DNA of 64,000 nt from Gnetum montanum (taxonomy: Eukaryota; Streptophyta; Gnetopsida; Gnetales; Gnetaceae): positions 28,682 through 92,681 of the forward strand of contig MNCI01018006.1 of the NCBI GenBank assembly GCA_015680685.1, given 5' to 3'. This document shows, piece by piece, positions 46,046-56,615 of the stretch (position 1 is the stretch's first letter; each line of letters begins with the position of its first letter). The position numbers and the translations under genes are program-made. The notes beneath the pieces were generated by a model. That model was given only the letters and a program-made list of their open reading frames with translations, had not been told where the DNA came from and ran no database searches.

Positions 46046-48560
46046 TTACTTATCATTAACCTCATTTGATTCTAATCTATGAGGAAAAGGCGCTTGGAGA
46101 GAAGAAAAATTAATGGATTCATTTGAAGGAATCTTTGAATCAAGTGTTTCCTTCGTAGGAAGTTCTTTTGCAAAGATTCTTTCAAATTCATCCACTAATT
46201 CTTTATCCTCGATAAACCTTTGAAAATGAGTTTTAAGATCAATAACTCTTGCACTTTTAGTCATCATTGGTAATTGTTGGTTGACAAAATCATATGTAAT
46301 TTTTGTCTTCCTTGATACTTAGGATTTCTTTTTTGTTTGTGCTAGTAATGTGTCCCTAGGTTGTAAGGCTTAAATAAGCTTGATTATATGATCATTTTGT
46401 TACTATAATATGTGTTGCAAATTTTCATTTTTTTGCATCATTTGTTATTAAAAATCATGGTCTTGATTGGGTCTCTAAGATTAGTTAAAATCATTATAAT
46501 AATTTTGATAATTCAACCTAAATGGAGGATGTAACTGGTAATTTTGGTTTTAATTGGAATTTCATCCCCTACCTTGTGAAGTTGAACTTCTCCCCTCTCC
46601 ATATTGACTTCCAATAACATTATGTTGTTCTTTAATAGTTGGTAGAATGGGAAAATCATGAGCAATGTGGTCAATCTCCTCACAAATTACATGAGAATAA
46701 AGAAAATCCATACATATAGCATGGGGTTGGTTAGTGTTGTGAATTTTCTTATTCATATGAACTGATGACCCTTATTGTGGGCACTGGAAAGATTAACCTT
46801 GCACACTAGGATTAGATGCCATAGATAAAGATGATAATTTATTATTAACCTTCTCAACTTTTTTTGTCAAACCTATCATCACTATATGCTCTAATATATT
46901 GGCTTTGTTATTCATAGTTCAATGTTTTCTCTAATTTATTAAACTAACACATCAAATGCTACTTCAAGTCTCATTCACATAATTGTACCACCAAAATCAA
47001 AATCAATACTCTACCATGTAACAGGTGTCAAACCATCAAGAAAAAAATCCTGACAATTAACATTCCAAAAATACATAATCAAGGTTCCTTATCCTAATAT
47101 CTTTAAAAAGCTTCTAGGCCTTTTGTAAGTTTCATTTTCTTTTTGTTAAAAGCCTAAAATTTATTTTTTATATTGGTGGAATTTTGCAAAAGATAAAAAT
47201 AAATTTAAAAATTCATTCTTAAAACCATCCCAAGATTGAAAAGAATATTATTTTAACAATCTATGTCATGATAACACACAATCTCTAAATGTAAGAGGAA
47301 AAGCACTCATTTTAGTATATTCCATAATTTTAATACCACATGGTACTATCAATGTTTTAAATGCTTGTATATGATGATATGGGTCTTCATCATCTATATC
47401 ATAGAATTGAGAAAATGCTAATCAATTTTTAATCTTAACTTTTTATCCAACAAGTAACAAAAGGGAAGAAAGAGTAGCTATTGATTTCCTCCCCATTGAA
47501 TCTTTTAATAATAGTTGATCATGAATTCCCTGATAATAAACTTGATCTAAAATTATAAAAACTAATTAAAATTGTTGCTCAAAGGTACTGAATGATGAGA
47601 TAAAAAATGCAATCCTTGATGTGAAATTTGTGGTTGAGGCCTAGATTGTGTTTGAGAAGTAAGCACATTGAATAGTGATTAAACACTTTGTGGAATATTC
47701 ATCAATGATTAAGTATTAGAATTGCATAAATGTAGTTTGAAATGTTGCTGATGATAGAATAGTTGTGCTAAAAGACATAAGAACATGTTTTGAATTAAAA
47801 AGAATGATAGGTTGTGCTACCAGTTGATGAATATAAGTCATATTAGAATAATTCATATGAACAATAGATTGTCCCAATTGAGAAACAATGGAAGAAATAT
47901 TTGATATGATAAGTAATTCTATTGGAATAGGAAAAGAGGGAGAAATTAGTTGATTATGCAATAGTGACCATGTATTTTGGGTAGCCTGTATCAAAGTAGT
48001 CAACAAGGTTTTTTGATTGGCTTGTAAATGTTGTTGATGCAATTGTTGCTAGTGAAAAATATCAAAAGGATTATTAGGAGTATTAGCATGGTACATAGAA
48101 TTAACATGTGATGGAGTAGATTGAGTACAACAAGATCAACCAACCATTTGTGTGGATAAAAAGAGGATTGATTGTGTGAATGGAGCATAACTCAATTGAC
48201 TCCTAGAATTTGAAACTAATGAATCAATTCAAATTTAGTAGGCATACTAACAATCATGTCAACTTGATTAGGTTGAGTAGCATTAGGAAATAGGATTGAA
48301 AACTAACTCCAACTAGTAGTCAAAGTAACAAGAATATTAACTCGATCTACCACATTAACTCTAGTGCCTATACTTGCTAGAGTTTGTGGATCTACTTGTA
48401 AAATTGTTGGTCCTTCTTGCCAAAATGAATGTTGGCCTTCTTAACCTTTGGAATTCTATGATGAAGATGATTCTTTTGATGACATTGAAATATTTTTAGT
48501 CCAATTATTAGGTACATATGAAGAAGAAATAGTATCATATACTAATCTTTAACCTTTCTC
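46046..48560 (-). pseudogene. W gag
   Basis: The gag core is on the minus strand at 47030-47420: FPLTFRDCVLS-HRLLK, SWDGFKNEFLNLFLSFAKF, QKENETYKRPRSFLKIL and FWNVNCQDFFLDGLTPVT, matching Athila gag (LRDKA..W, TWEEL...FLKKFFP, E.F.E...R....C). A degenerate zinc-knuckle region lies near 46562-46756, and an acidic linker (VDEFERIFAKELPTKETLDS) at 46046-46267. A Gln/His/Asn-rich frame at 47716-48042 lies toward the N-terminus. Confidence 0.78.
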
Positions 48561-48850
48561 ATGAATCCAAACCATAAACCTATAATAAAATAACAAGGAA
48601 GAAACAAAAGAAAAAATAATAAAATCAAAATTTACTATAAGAATTATTAAGTATGAACAACTGCTTCATCAATTATCAATGTTTCTAAATCAAGAAGGAA
48701 CATATTCATATCAATTAATTTTACATAAAATTATAATAATTATCATAGACACAAATTGAAAGACTTATTTGAATCCATATAAATGATTAAAACAAATAGA
48801 AACATAAAATTAAATAGAATTTAAATTTGAAAAATATCATTATAACCCAT

Positions 48851-48869
48851 GAGTATGAAAATGACACCA
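48851..48869 (-). promoter_or_regulatory. W primer binding site (tRNA-Asp type, decayed)
   Basis: The minus strand reads TGGTGTCATTTTCATACTC just after the 5' LTR. It equals the Athila-type tRNA-Asp site TGGCGCCNTT-CCGGGG after C-to-T and G-to-A decay. Confidence 0.6.
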
Positions 48870-48873
48870 AAAT

Positions 48874-49812
48874 TTTAAGTTATTATTCTTACATTCTTGC
48901 ATTGTATAATGTGGAAATCAATCAAACAAAGGAGGATGGGTTACATGGGGTTAAGTTGCTAGAATTATGGTAAACAACACTTAATATTAATTCACACTTG
49001 ATAAAAGAAATGACTATCTTATTATTCAATCTCAATATAATAATCTCACTATAATAATAACATTTAACAAATTTAAATTTTCTATCTTTAAAAGTTCTCT
49101 AAGTATCTATCTATTTATATATCTCTCTCTCTATCCTTCTCTTCTACTCCTCTTATAATTTCTCTTCAATTTGGTGTAAAAACAACTTCAGTTGATGGTT
49201 TTAATAACTTTTAGCTAACACCTACAACCTAGATATTATTTGTAGCTATATTGTAGCTCCTTGCCAAAAGAAGAGTCATCAAGTTAATCAACTACTATAA
49301 GAGACAATGATTAGTAATCTCACTCAATCATTTTCAATGGTTGATTATTCAAATCCTAATAGTCAAGGGATCAATTATGCTAAAAGATCAATTATGCCTA
49401 TAATATGAGTGCAAGTCTTAGGGATTCATATTAATGGATTTCATTATTTTGCTAAAAAATATGTTATGAGGGGTTGCGAACAACATTTGGAAGAAACTCT
49501 ATGCTACAAGCTCATGTGGATCACATGAGCTTGCAATACCTTGCCAAACCCAAAATTCAACTTCCTATGCTACCTCCATCTTCATTCAAAGCTAACTCCA
49601 CTTGTTCCTAAATCCTCTATTTTCTAAAAATTCACTCACGATGATCATATAATAGACATTGTTTCTTTGGTGAGTTCAAAACTCATTGGAAACCAAATTC
49701 TAACTTAAGACCTTGAACTGCAAGTGGTTATGGGTCATATGAGCTCACAGTTGCTTGCCCAAGCCTGAAAATGGAGGAAATAAAATGCAAAGGAGCATCA
49801 ATTGACATCCTA
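48874..49812 (-). repeat. W 5' LTR
   Basis: The right LTR copy is about 940 bp and pairs with 37411-38308. It contains a short TATCTATCTATTTATATATC/TCTCTCTC stretch near 49095-49135 not found in the left copy. Confidence 0.85.
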
Positions 49813-50143
49813 AAAATATATCATGGGATCATTGAAGGGTTATTGAAATATGCAATCTAAGACCCAAGTGATATTAACATAATAGTAAATAAAATATGTA
49901 TGACATGGAATCTATAGTTCGAGTTAGACTATTTATGGAGGGATCATTCTCACAAATTATTCAACATAGATACCACATTATTTTTGGATTGTAATCACAT
50001 CTAAAGTTTATTTAACTCTATTAGCACTCATGTTATAGTCTCAAAGTATGATTTCTCAATTACAATTGTATTTCTTCTAAGTTTTAAGCTTTTGTTTTGA
50101 TCAACACTATTTTATGATGTGACTAGTTTTTCTCTATCTGCTT
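49813..50143 (+). other. Intron-like stretch right of W
   Basis: This T-rich sequence ends CTATCTGCTTGTAG/G, a good plant splice acceptor, directly before a coding-like frame. It is read as the 3' part of an intron of the plus-strand unit that W interrupts. Confidence 0.35.
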
Positions 50144-51724
50144 GTAGGTTTGATGATCCTAATTTAGAGGATACTTATTTGGATATGTTGGAACATATGC
50201 TTTATGAGGTTGATCTCAAGGAGAAGTAATGTCTTGCAATATTTTTACATTTTCCTTATAAGGTAGAGAACGCTCATAAACGCTAATGATACTAGGGATT
50301 CCTATAGGCTATTTTGGTTCACATTCTCCATGATAGGCCTAAAATAGGCATGAAGAAGAAGTTTTCTAAGGATTTCCATGTCCATGTAGTATCCAAGGAT
50401 AAGTTATTCAATGTTAATTTTTAAAGTTCCATGTTTAGCACTTAGCTTCATTTTGTCAATGCTTTGCTTTCGCTTTGCCTAGATATGTACTTTAAGTTTA
50501 AAAAACTATGTTTTTCATTTGTAGATAAAATAAAAGCTTTAGAAGTTATGTACATTCAATTTGGAAATGTGAAGGAGAGAAGCTTGCAAGCCAATGTATA
50601 GATCATGTATGATTAATGAGTGGAGATAGAAGGAAGTAGCTTTTCAACTTAGAGCACATAGGATTGATTCCTTTATTTATGTTCAAATCTCCTAAAATTT
50701 ACTCCATGAATGTAAGTAAGATGTTATTCAAGATAGAAATAGTTATTCATATTTAAAGTTCAGGGTAGAGAGGTAATATTACCTTAGAGCAAAAGCTTAT
50801 TAAGGCACTAGTTTAATTTTTCTAATGTTGGCCTAGTAGTTAAGAAAAATAAGAAGTTATCAATCATTAATTAGGAGATGATTACTCAATGGGATTAGTA
50901 TGGAAATAAGTCTCACAACATTTTCAAATGTAAAAATCCTAATTTGGTGCAAATTTTTCATCTCTTAAAGATTAGACAACATAGAACTAATTCTTCTATT
51001 AGGCTTATGGTCATCTACAATGTCATGGTCCATGATACTTGTTGTGATTGGGCTATCTACCTAGATAAGAAGATGTTCAATGAGTTAGAAAACATTGACA
51101 TTGTGAATGGTGAAAGCCCAAGAAACTCTATTAACTTTATTTTTTTATTATGAGATGTTACATTATTTCATAGAGTTATTAGCTTGTGTTGATCATAAGG
51201 GAAAGGTGTTGAATGAGGAGGAATTATTTTGTCCTATGTATTAGCATGTAATGAACACCATGATGATCCTTTCGATAGCATTAAGTGATCCCATGAAGAT
51301 AGCATGATTATTATGAAAGGATGTATCTAAATTATCCATTCTTCATAGCATGGCATCAACCAAGAAAGATTTAGTTCATGCAAACCTAGTGCCTTGGACA
51401 CATATGATGAGGGGCAGATGGTTAAGAAGATAAGAGTAGTTTCTATTCACCATTGGATACATATGATTCAAACTATGATTTAAAAGCAAAAGTGGCCAAG
51501 GAAGTAGAGAGATTAGGTGAGCTAGAAAAGTAGTTTTATTATACATGTTGTTTTATTTTTAGAATTAGTGTATTTTTATTTTGATGTTTTATAATATTTT
51601 TTTGAATTTTTTATATTTTTCTTTTTATGTATACTAATTTTTTTCTATTTTTTTATACTTTACAATTGCAGTGAAGGAAAATAAGAAGGTAGAGACAAAA
51701 GCACTCTTTAAGATAGCAAAGTGA
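50144..51724 (+). pseudogene. Plus-strand spliced ORF remnant, function unknown
   Basis: Exon-like pieces: FDDPNLEDTYLDMLEHMLYE and VDLKEK at 50144; GMKKKFSKDFHVHVVSKDKL near 50355; FVDKIKALEVMYIQFGNVKE near 50520; 50944-51153 (LKIRQHRTNSSIRLM, DWAIYLDKKMFNELENIDIV); and a last exon after ACAATTGCAG near 51671, coding VKENKKVETKALFKIAK before TGA at 51722-51724. Introns are T-rich. The family is unknown. It resembles in style (plus-strand, intron-bearing, after a repeat array) the accessory ORF of X, but the proteins do not obviously match. It ends where the Z LTR appears to begin. Confidence 0.4.
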
Positions 51725-51751
51725 TGAGTCATTGGTTGGCTACGTCGATGA

Positions 51752-51798
51752 GGCCTCGTTGACATAGTCGATGCATCTTGCCCTATGTCAACAAGGCT
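51752..51798 (+). promoter_or_regulatory. Inverted repeat upstream of Z TATA box
   Basis: Arms GGCCTCGTTGACATAG (51752-51767) and CTATGTCAACAAGGCT (51783-51798) are complementary except at two positions, with a 15-base loop. It lies about 28 bases before the TATA box. It also retains several CpG (TCGATG, CTCG), rare in this window. It could be a protein-binding dyad of the LTR promoter. Confidence 0.6.
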
Positions 51799-51825
51799 CC
51801 ATCGATGCAATGTTTATCTATCATC

Positions 51826-51833
51826 TATAAATA
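51826..51833 (+). promoter_or_regulatory. Z LTR TATA box
   Basis: TATAAATA in CATCTATAAATACATGCC is a canonical plant LTR TATA box on the plus strand, matching the direction of Z. Confidence 0.65.
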
Positions 51834-52629
51834 CATGCCTACCAACCACATTTATGGCAATCTAGATTTAAATCATAGCAAAGCTCTTGCATTTTTTCCA
51901 TTCAAAAGTTAGAATTTTTTTCCCTTGAGTGACTATAGCAAGAGTCATTGAGTGTACAAATCTTTATTCAAGCATTGTTGTTCCTGAGAACAACAGTGTG
52001 TGTGGCAATAAAGACTAGCTTTCTAATAAACATTGTAGCACTTTGGATATATTACATATTTTATTTATGCATTTACTATTTCCAATTATTTATTAAATGT
52101 TTTCAGTTAATTATCAATTAATTTCCAATTATTATGTTGGATAAGCAATTAAGCTAGATAGATTACACACATAACTATGACCACTTCGAGCATAACACAT
52201 ATTCGCTTAGTAATCCTAATAGCATTATCACTTGGTATTCCCAATAGTGTAGCATTTGATCTCCTAGCAATGGATACGTGGGTTAAAGACATGTACAGAA
52301 AGTGAGAACAAATACTTATATTAGGATCAGTTAAATTATTAGTTAATTAGTTAATTTATATTAGTTTATTAAATCCCTTTCTATCTACATTTCAATCACC
52401 TAACTATAAAACATAAAAATGATACAAACTGAATGCCTTGGTTACACTTAACCATACCAATGAACGTCACAAGTGTAATTGGGAAGATAGCGATTGACCT
52501 TAAGGCTAGATTCACTTCCTCAAGGGCTAGTGCACTAGAAATGACAAAGTCCATGGAATTCAACTAGATCATGCATGAACACTTGTGATTTGTATAGTTG
52601 GGTGTAGGGGTACCTTGCCACTAATCATT

Positions 52630-52648
52630 GGTACCACTGCCAAAGACT
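52630..52648 (+). promoter_or_regulatory. Z primer binding site (tRNA-Asp type)
   Basis: TGGTACCACTGCCAAAGAC resembles the Athila site TGGCGCCACTGCCGGGGAC with C-to-T and G-to-A decay. Confidence 0.65.
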
Positions 52649-52789
52649 TTTATTTGTGGAACATGCAATATTTAGGTCTAAGTGAGTATCATTCATATTA
52701 TTGTACAAACCTAAAGGTCCATATCATTTCCACTATAAATAAAATTATAAAAGCACACTAATAATTTTATTTTTGTTTTGCAAAGTGTC

Positions 52790-53260
52790 TTCTTCTTCTT
52801 GTAAGCCTAAAGATACCAAACCATAGGTCCCACAAGAATGCAAAGTCGTATACACTCATCCAAATGATTTTGTGCCAAATTTCACCTTCAGCCTACATAA
52901 GGATGAATAGCTACGATGGCATGATATGGAGGGAAATGTTGTCTTTCCCCCTGATAGATCTATGCCTGGGATGTTATTCAAAACCCTTAAGAAGTTGGGC
53001 ATAGCAAATCTTTATAAAGAATACGTTGTGGATGGATACAACACTCAAAACTACTATCCCACTAAAAAATAATGTAAATGAGATAAACATTAGGAGAAAC
53101 TCCATGAAGCTACAAAGTGAAAAAATTACACTAACCCTTGTCCCTACTAGGTCAAGAGGATAATGAGGATCCTCCCTTGAAAGGTTCTCAACATGAAGAT
53201 TCTTCACCCCTTACTACTGATGGTGAGGATGTGAACATGATCCTATAACAAGGAATCTAA
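52790..53260 (+). pseudogene. Z gag, N-terminal part
   Basis: One plus-strand frame gives VVYTHPNDFVPNFTFSLHKD, LRWHDMEGNVVFPPDRSMPG, MLFKTLKKLGIANLYKEYVV and DGYNTQNYYPTKK. It is interrupted by C at the GGATG site and resumes at 56616 (DGNHNKCKSGS). I place it as gag by position only. Confidence 0.5.
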
Positions 53261-53553
53261 GGATGTGTTGGCACATTTTGGCCATTTCATGGAGCAGACT
53301 GGTAAGATTAAATGGGTTAAAAGTTCTTGGAGAAGTGCCTAAAGTTTGGGTTTGAGAGAAAAAATATGGGAGCATAGTGCCTATATCAAGCTTACAAAGG
53401 GACCCAAAATATTTGTACTTGGAAAGATAATATATATATATATATATATCCTCAAGTTTTGTAGCATATCTTGCTAATCTAGCCTCAACAAGTAGGAAGA
53501 AAGATACAGGTTTGTTGACTAGTTGAATACCATGGAAGGATTCTGAGAGAACC

Positions 53554-53640
53554 ATGCCCAACAAAAATGTTGATATTCTTCTTCTTGATGAAGCTACAAG
53601 TGTTTTGGATGCTGAATCTAAAAGGATAGTGTAGGAAGCT
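53554..53640 (+). pseudogene. B-type ABC transporter (P-glycoprotein-like) exon fragment
   Basis: The frame reads NKNVDILLLDEATSVLDAES then KRIV-stop-EALG. ILLLDEATS is the Walker B motif and SVLDAESKRIVQEAL is the D-loop and following helix of the nucleotide-binding domain in plant ABCB transporters. The stop is CAG-to-TAG at 53632-53634. Only about 28 residues of a roughly 1200-residue family are present. The frame then continues into sequence unrelated to ABC proteins. Confidence 0.85.
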
Positions 53641-54018
53641 TTAGGCACAGGTGAGGCATCACATGCCAGAAAATTTTTGAGCAAGGATAAACACCTTGAT
53701 CCTTCTCTGTCCATCAATGATCCTTTGGTTACCTGCAAGGATGTTGGGAAAGAAAACAGCTGTGAAACATCGGTTACTGAAGCCCTTGTCACTCAGGAAG
53801 CATTTGTGAATTCTGAAAGCTCTGAAAACCTTAGACAAAAATTGCTCACCACTAATGGAGTGGCAATGCAAATAAACTACAACTCAAATTTCAATGACGT
53901 ACCAGAGGGTTTATTGATTCTCAAAAATCAAACTTCAAAAAGTACGACTTTCAATGTCTATAGTTCCTGCAACACCTGCTGCAGAATCCGCATCAAAATC
54001 TCGTCTACGATGCCATGA
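53641..54018 (+). pseudogene. Unidentified exon-like ORF fused after the ABC fragment
   Basis: This is in the same reading frame as the ABC fragment. It reads FLSKDKHLDPSLSINDPLVT, DVGKENSCETSVTEALV, SSENLRQKLLTTNGVAMQIN and FNDVPEGLLILKNQ, ending at 54018. The hydrophilic, Ser/Asn/Glu-rich composition is that of a nuclear or regulatory protein. I do not recognise it. The change of protein type right after EALG suggests another source gene or another exon set. Confidence 0.45.
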
Positions 54019-54049
54019 GGGTTCCAACCAAAAGTCTGCATGATGCCAA

Positions 54050-54660
54050 CATTTGTTTTATCAAACAGATCAGCAGCGCTTGTCATTCTTGACCAACATC
54101 ATGATCCTCTCCTTGCGTCGGCATTAACAGAGTTCAAGATTTGTGTGGCGACCAGAAAGATGTTGCGGGCGACGACAAAGAGGGCAACAACATCCTGTAA
54201 TCTAGACGGTCCTACCAAACTACATTCTTCAGCACGGCCGCCATTCTGAAACTACTTCATCAACATCAAATTAGCAGACCTCGAATCCTTGCAGGCTTTC
54301 CATTGCTAATAGCGATTATTGAAGCCCTAAACGGTGAAGAGGACGGCAACGGCTCCAACATCACACGCGACGGCGGCGACGGCATCAAAAATAGCGGCAG
54401 CAGAGGGAAGAAAAAAAGGCGCAGAAACTGTACCGCCATCAGCAATGGATGCCAAACGAAAATCAAGAAAAGGGTTCACACCAGAACCAGATCCAAAGCG
54501 CGGTGGCTAAACAGGGGCAAGGCCTGATCCTACAGCAAAACCAGAGCCGAAAGCGAGGCAGGTGGATCGGTGTGAGGCAGATACAAATGGCAGGGTTTGG
54601 AGTGGTGTAGTGTTCCACGGGTTGCAGGGATCATGTATGGGTTTCTAGCAAAGAATTCTT
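54050..54660 (+). pseudogene. CpG-rich captured block with possible first exon
   Basis: CG dinucleotides are dense here (GCGTCGG, GCGGGCGACGAC, ACACGCGACGGCGGCGACGG), against near absence elsewhere. A plus-strand frame from ATG at 54445 reads MDAKRKSRKGFTPEPDPKRG, then a stop at 54508-54510, then QVDRCEADTNGRVWSGVVFH up to 54648. This looks like the 5' end (promoter-near, first exon) of a host gene. Its identity is unknown. Confidence 0.4.
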
Positions 54661-54990
54661 GTTTTTCTATTTTGTGTTTTTGTTCTTTTTCTACGCAGCG
54701 AAATGGAGGCTGAGATTTATGCTACCAGAGGAGGCAGGATCACAACAATTACCAAGTTTCAACAACTTCAGGGATAAAAATTACATACTGTGATTTGGGT
54801 TTTATGAAACTGTTGGACGTTGTTGATAAAAAAACAAAAAAACAAAGCAAGATATCGTACCTTAACTGCAGATCTACTTATGCTTGCAAGTTAAGAAAAC
54901 GGCCGTGTCTTGGTCCCAGTAGCCATTTCCAACTTGATATTTTTTTTTTATGCACAAGCCTTTTCAAATTATTTTGCAGCATGGCCAAGG
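54661..54990 (+). other. C captured block, remainder
   Basis: This is a transition from captured sequence to the shared LTR half. T-rich stretches after a possible donor near 54648 would fit an intron. No recognisable coding is seen. Confidence 0.35.
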
Positions 54991-55124
54991 GGAGATAGAT
55001 GATCAAATTTTATTAATTAACCTTTATGTAAAGTTAACTATAACTTTTATTTATATAATTGTAACTTTATGTGGAAGTTGTAACTTCCTAGCCTTAATCC
55101 ATGATGTTTGTAACCACAAAAGAC

Positions 55125-55335
55125 ACTTGTCAACTACAACCTCTTTTTCTCCAAAATGGGCCACTTGTCAATTAAAAAGGCCACTGGTCAACTGCATGGG
55201 ACATGTGTCAACTGCAACTTGTTTCTCTCCATGGTGACCACTTGGCAACTGAGTGAAGACACTTGGCAATTGAAGGAAGACACTTGGCAATTGAAGGAAG
55301 ACACTTGGCAATTGAATAGGACACTTGTCCATTGT
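55125..55335 (+). repeat. Minisatellite upstream of C promoter
   Basis: Nine units of CACTTGTCAACTG / CACTTGGCAATTG type are present. Three of them (55258-55320) are perfect or near-perfect 21-bp tandem copies (ACACTTGGCAATTGAAGGAAG), which points to recent expansion. Confidence 0.85.
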
Positions 55336-55406
55336 AGCATTTTTATCTCTTTGGTGGTTAAAACCACCCAAGATATTTTGTAACTTACCTAAGCACCTTT
55401 GAGCCC

Positions 55407-55414
55407 TATAAATA
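55407..55414 (+). promoter_or_regulatory. TATA box of C
   Basis: GAGCCCTATAAATAGGCTTC is a canonical plant TATA box, about 70 bases after the minisatellite. Transcription would run on the plus strand to the LTR end. The captured gene pieces lie upstream of it, in U3. Confidence 0.75.
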
Positions 55415-55439
55415 GGCTTCAAGGGTCAAGGTAGAGAGG

Positions 55440-56610
55440 ATCATTATCACACAAGAAGGGACTTCTCACATCACACTTGGAAGATTTGTAAAGAAGATTT
55501 CTTGAAGATGGCTTGCTAGAATAAAGATTTTAGCCTCTTTTTCATGGTCCTGTGAGTTATGCATTTCATTTTTTGTTTTGTTTAAATTGCTTAGCTTGTG
55601 GTTTAGATAGTATCATTCTTGGCAAGTAATTTTGGGATTTTTAGATTGCTCTTATTGTTCTTGTTGCACGATAGAAATTTCTGTTAAAATTTTACCATAG
55701 AAGCGCTAGTGAATGAAATCCTTGAGAGCATTTTAGTAGTAAATTTCGTTATTGAGCAACATTTGGGAACTTCTATTGGGTTGTTGGAAGAGAGCCTCTG
55801 TTTGTAGTCACGCCGTGGAACAATTTAGTAGCCGAGAGGGTTCAGAAAATCTTTGGTATTTTGATGGGACCAGAATAGCTTCTTTATCTTTAAAGTGATT
55901 TTCCGTGTTATTTCAATCAGAAATTGTCAAGTCTTTTAAAGGTTCTGTTTGAATGCAATCGTTGGCATCTATTGTCTATTCAAAGTGGAGTCTTGTACGT
56001 GGTAGTTTATGCAGCGATTTTTGGTAGCACAGTAGGATTGTCTTGAAGATATTGCTTGGTTGAGCCTTGGAGGTTTGAACAATTCGTAGATATTGAATTT
56101 GGAATAACTTTATTGCGAAGTGTTTACTCGTATCATTTTACCTTGCTTAAATATTTGAGGTCCACACAAATCTGCTTTCTTTTCTTTTCTGTCTATTTCC
56201 ATTGAATCTTGCTCTATTTCTAGTTTTCTTGTGGAACTATCTCTTTCTCTGGGGAAAATTAGGAGTAGATTGCGGAGTTGTGCTCAAATGTTTTTGCAAA
56301 ATTTTAAGTGTTACAAGCAGGTATTATAGGGACTACATAGACTAGGTAGTTGAACAAAATAGGAAACTTTCAATAACTCACAGTACTGAACAAAGTTGGC
56401 TGAATCTCATAAAGTAAGTCATTTGTATTTCACACACACGCAATCGTTACATTGCACACAACCGCACGCCGCAACAGCACACACACATACTCACATTAAC
56501 TACTGAGTTATTTGGAGGTATCTGGGCCTTGGTGTTGCCAGAGACCAGTAGGCACCTAAATCCTGTTCGAGGACACTCGTTGGTGGTCGCGTCCCAAACG
56601 GTCGCCAACA
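55440..56610 (+). repeat. C R-U5 part
   Basis: About 1.17 kb after the TATA box shares high identity with A and B. It includes GTTACATTGCACACA, GCACGCCGCAACAGCACACA and TTTGGAGGTATCTGGGCCTT. R and U5 cannot be separated without transcripts. Confidence 0.75.
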
Positions 56611-56615
56611 GGATG

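Larger units (their letters stand above)
37411..49812 (-). mobile_element. W: Athila-like gypsy retrotransposon
   Basis: This 12.4-kb element on the minus strand has both LTRs (37411-38308 and 48874-49812). It contains gag, protease, RT, RNase H and integrase in the usual order, and a downstream region that in Athila elements holds an env-like ORF. RT motifs (LEVFMVDFSVYGDSF, LRLYWEKYHFMV) and the DLGAS protease site are typical of Athila. The exact target duplication is not resolved: TCCTA follows the right LTR, while the left flank has only ATCTA. Confidence 0.88.
51725..52628 (+). repeat. Z 5' LTR (left edge approximate)
   Basis: The right edge is set by the primer binding site: ACTAATCA then T TGGTACC. 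The left edge is taken at TGATGAGTCATTGG by guess. A TATA box lies at 51826. With no 3' LTR in the window the length cannot be checked. Confidence 0.55.
53266..56610 (+). mobile_element. C: solo LTR of G1-related family carrying ABC-transporter and other pieces
   Basis: A 3345-bp insertion sits in Z gag, flanked by GGATG at 53261-53265 and 56611-56615. It starts TGTTGGCACATTTTGGCC followed by ATTTCATGGAG, and ends GGTCGCCAACA. It is oriented opposite to A and B in the window. Bases about 54990-56610 match A and B inverted; the first about 30 bases match too; the rest is unique. It is the least decayed copy, with CpG sites intact both in the captured block and in the LTR end. Confidence 0.9.

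Noticed and set aside
53421-53449. (TA)n run as a regulatory element
   Set aside because: This is a simple microsatellite inside the captured block of C with no other signal.
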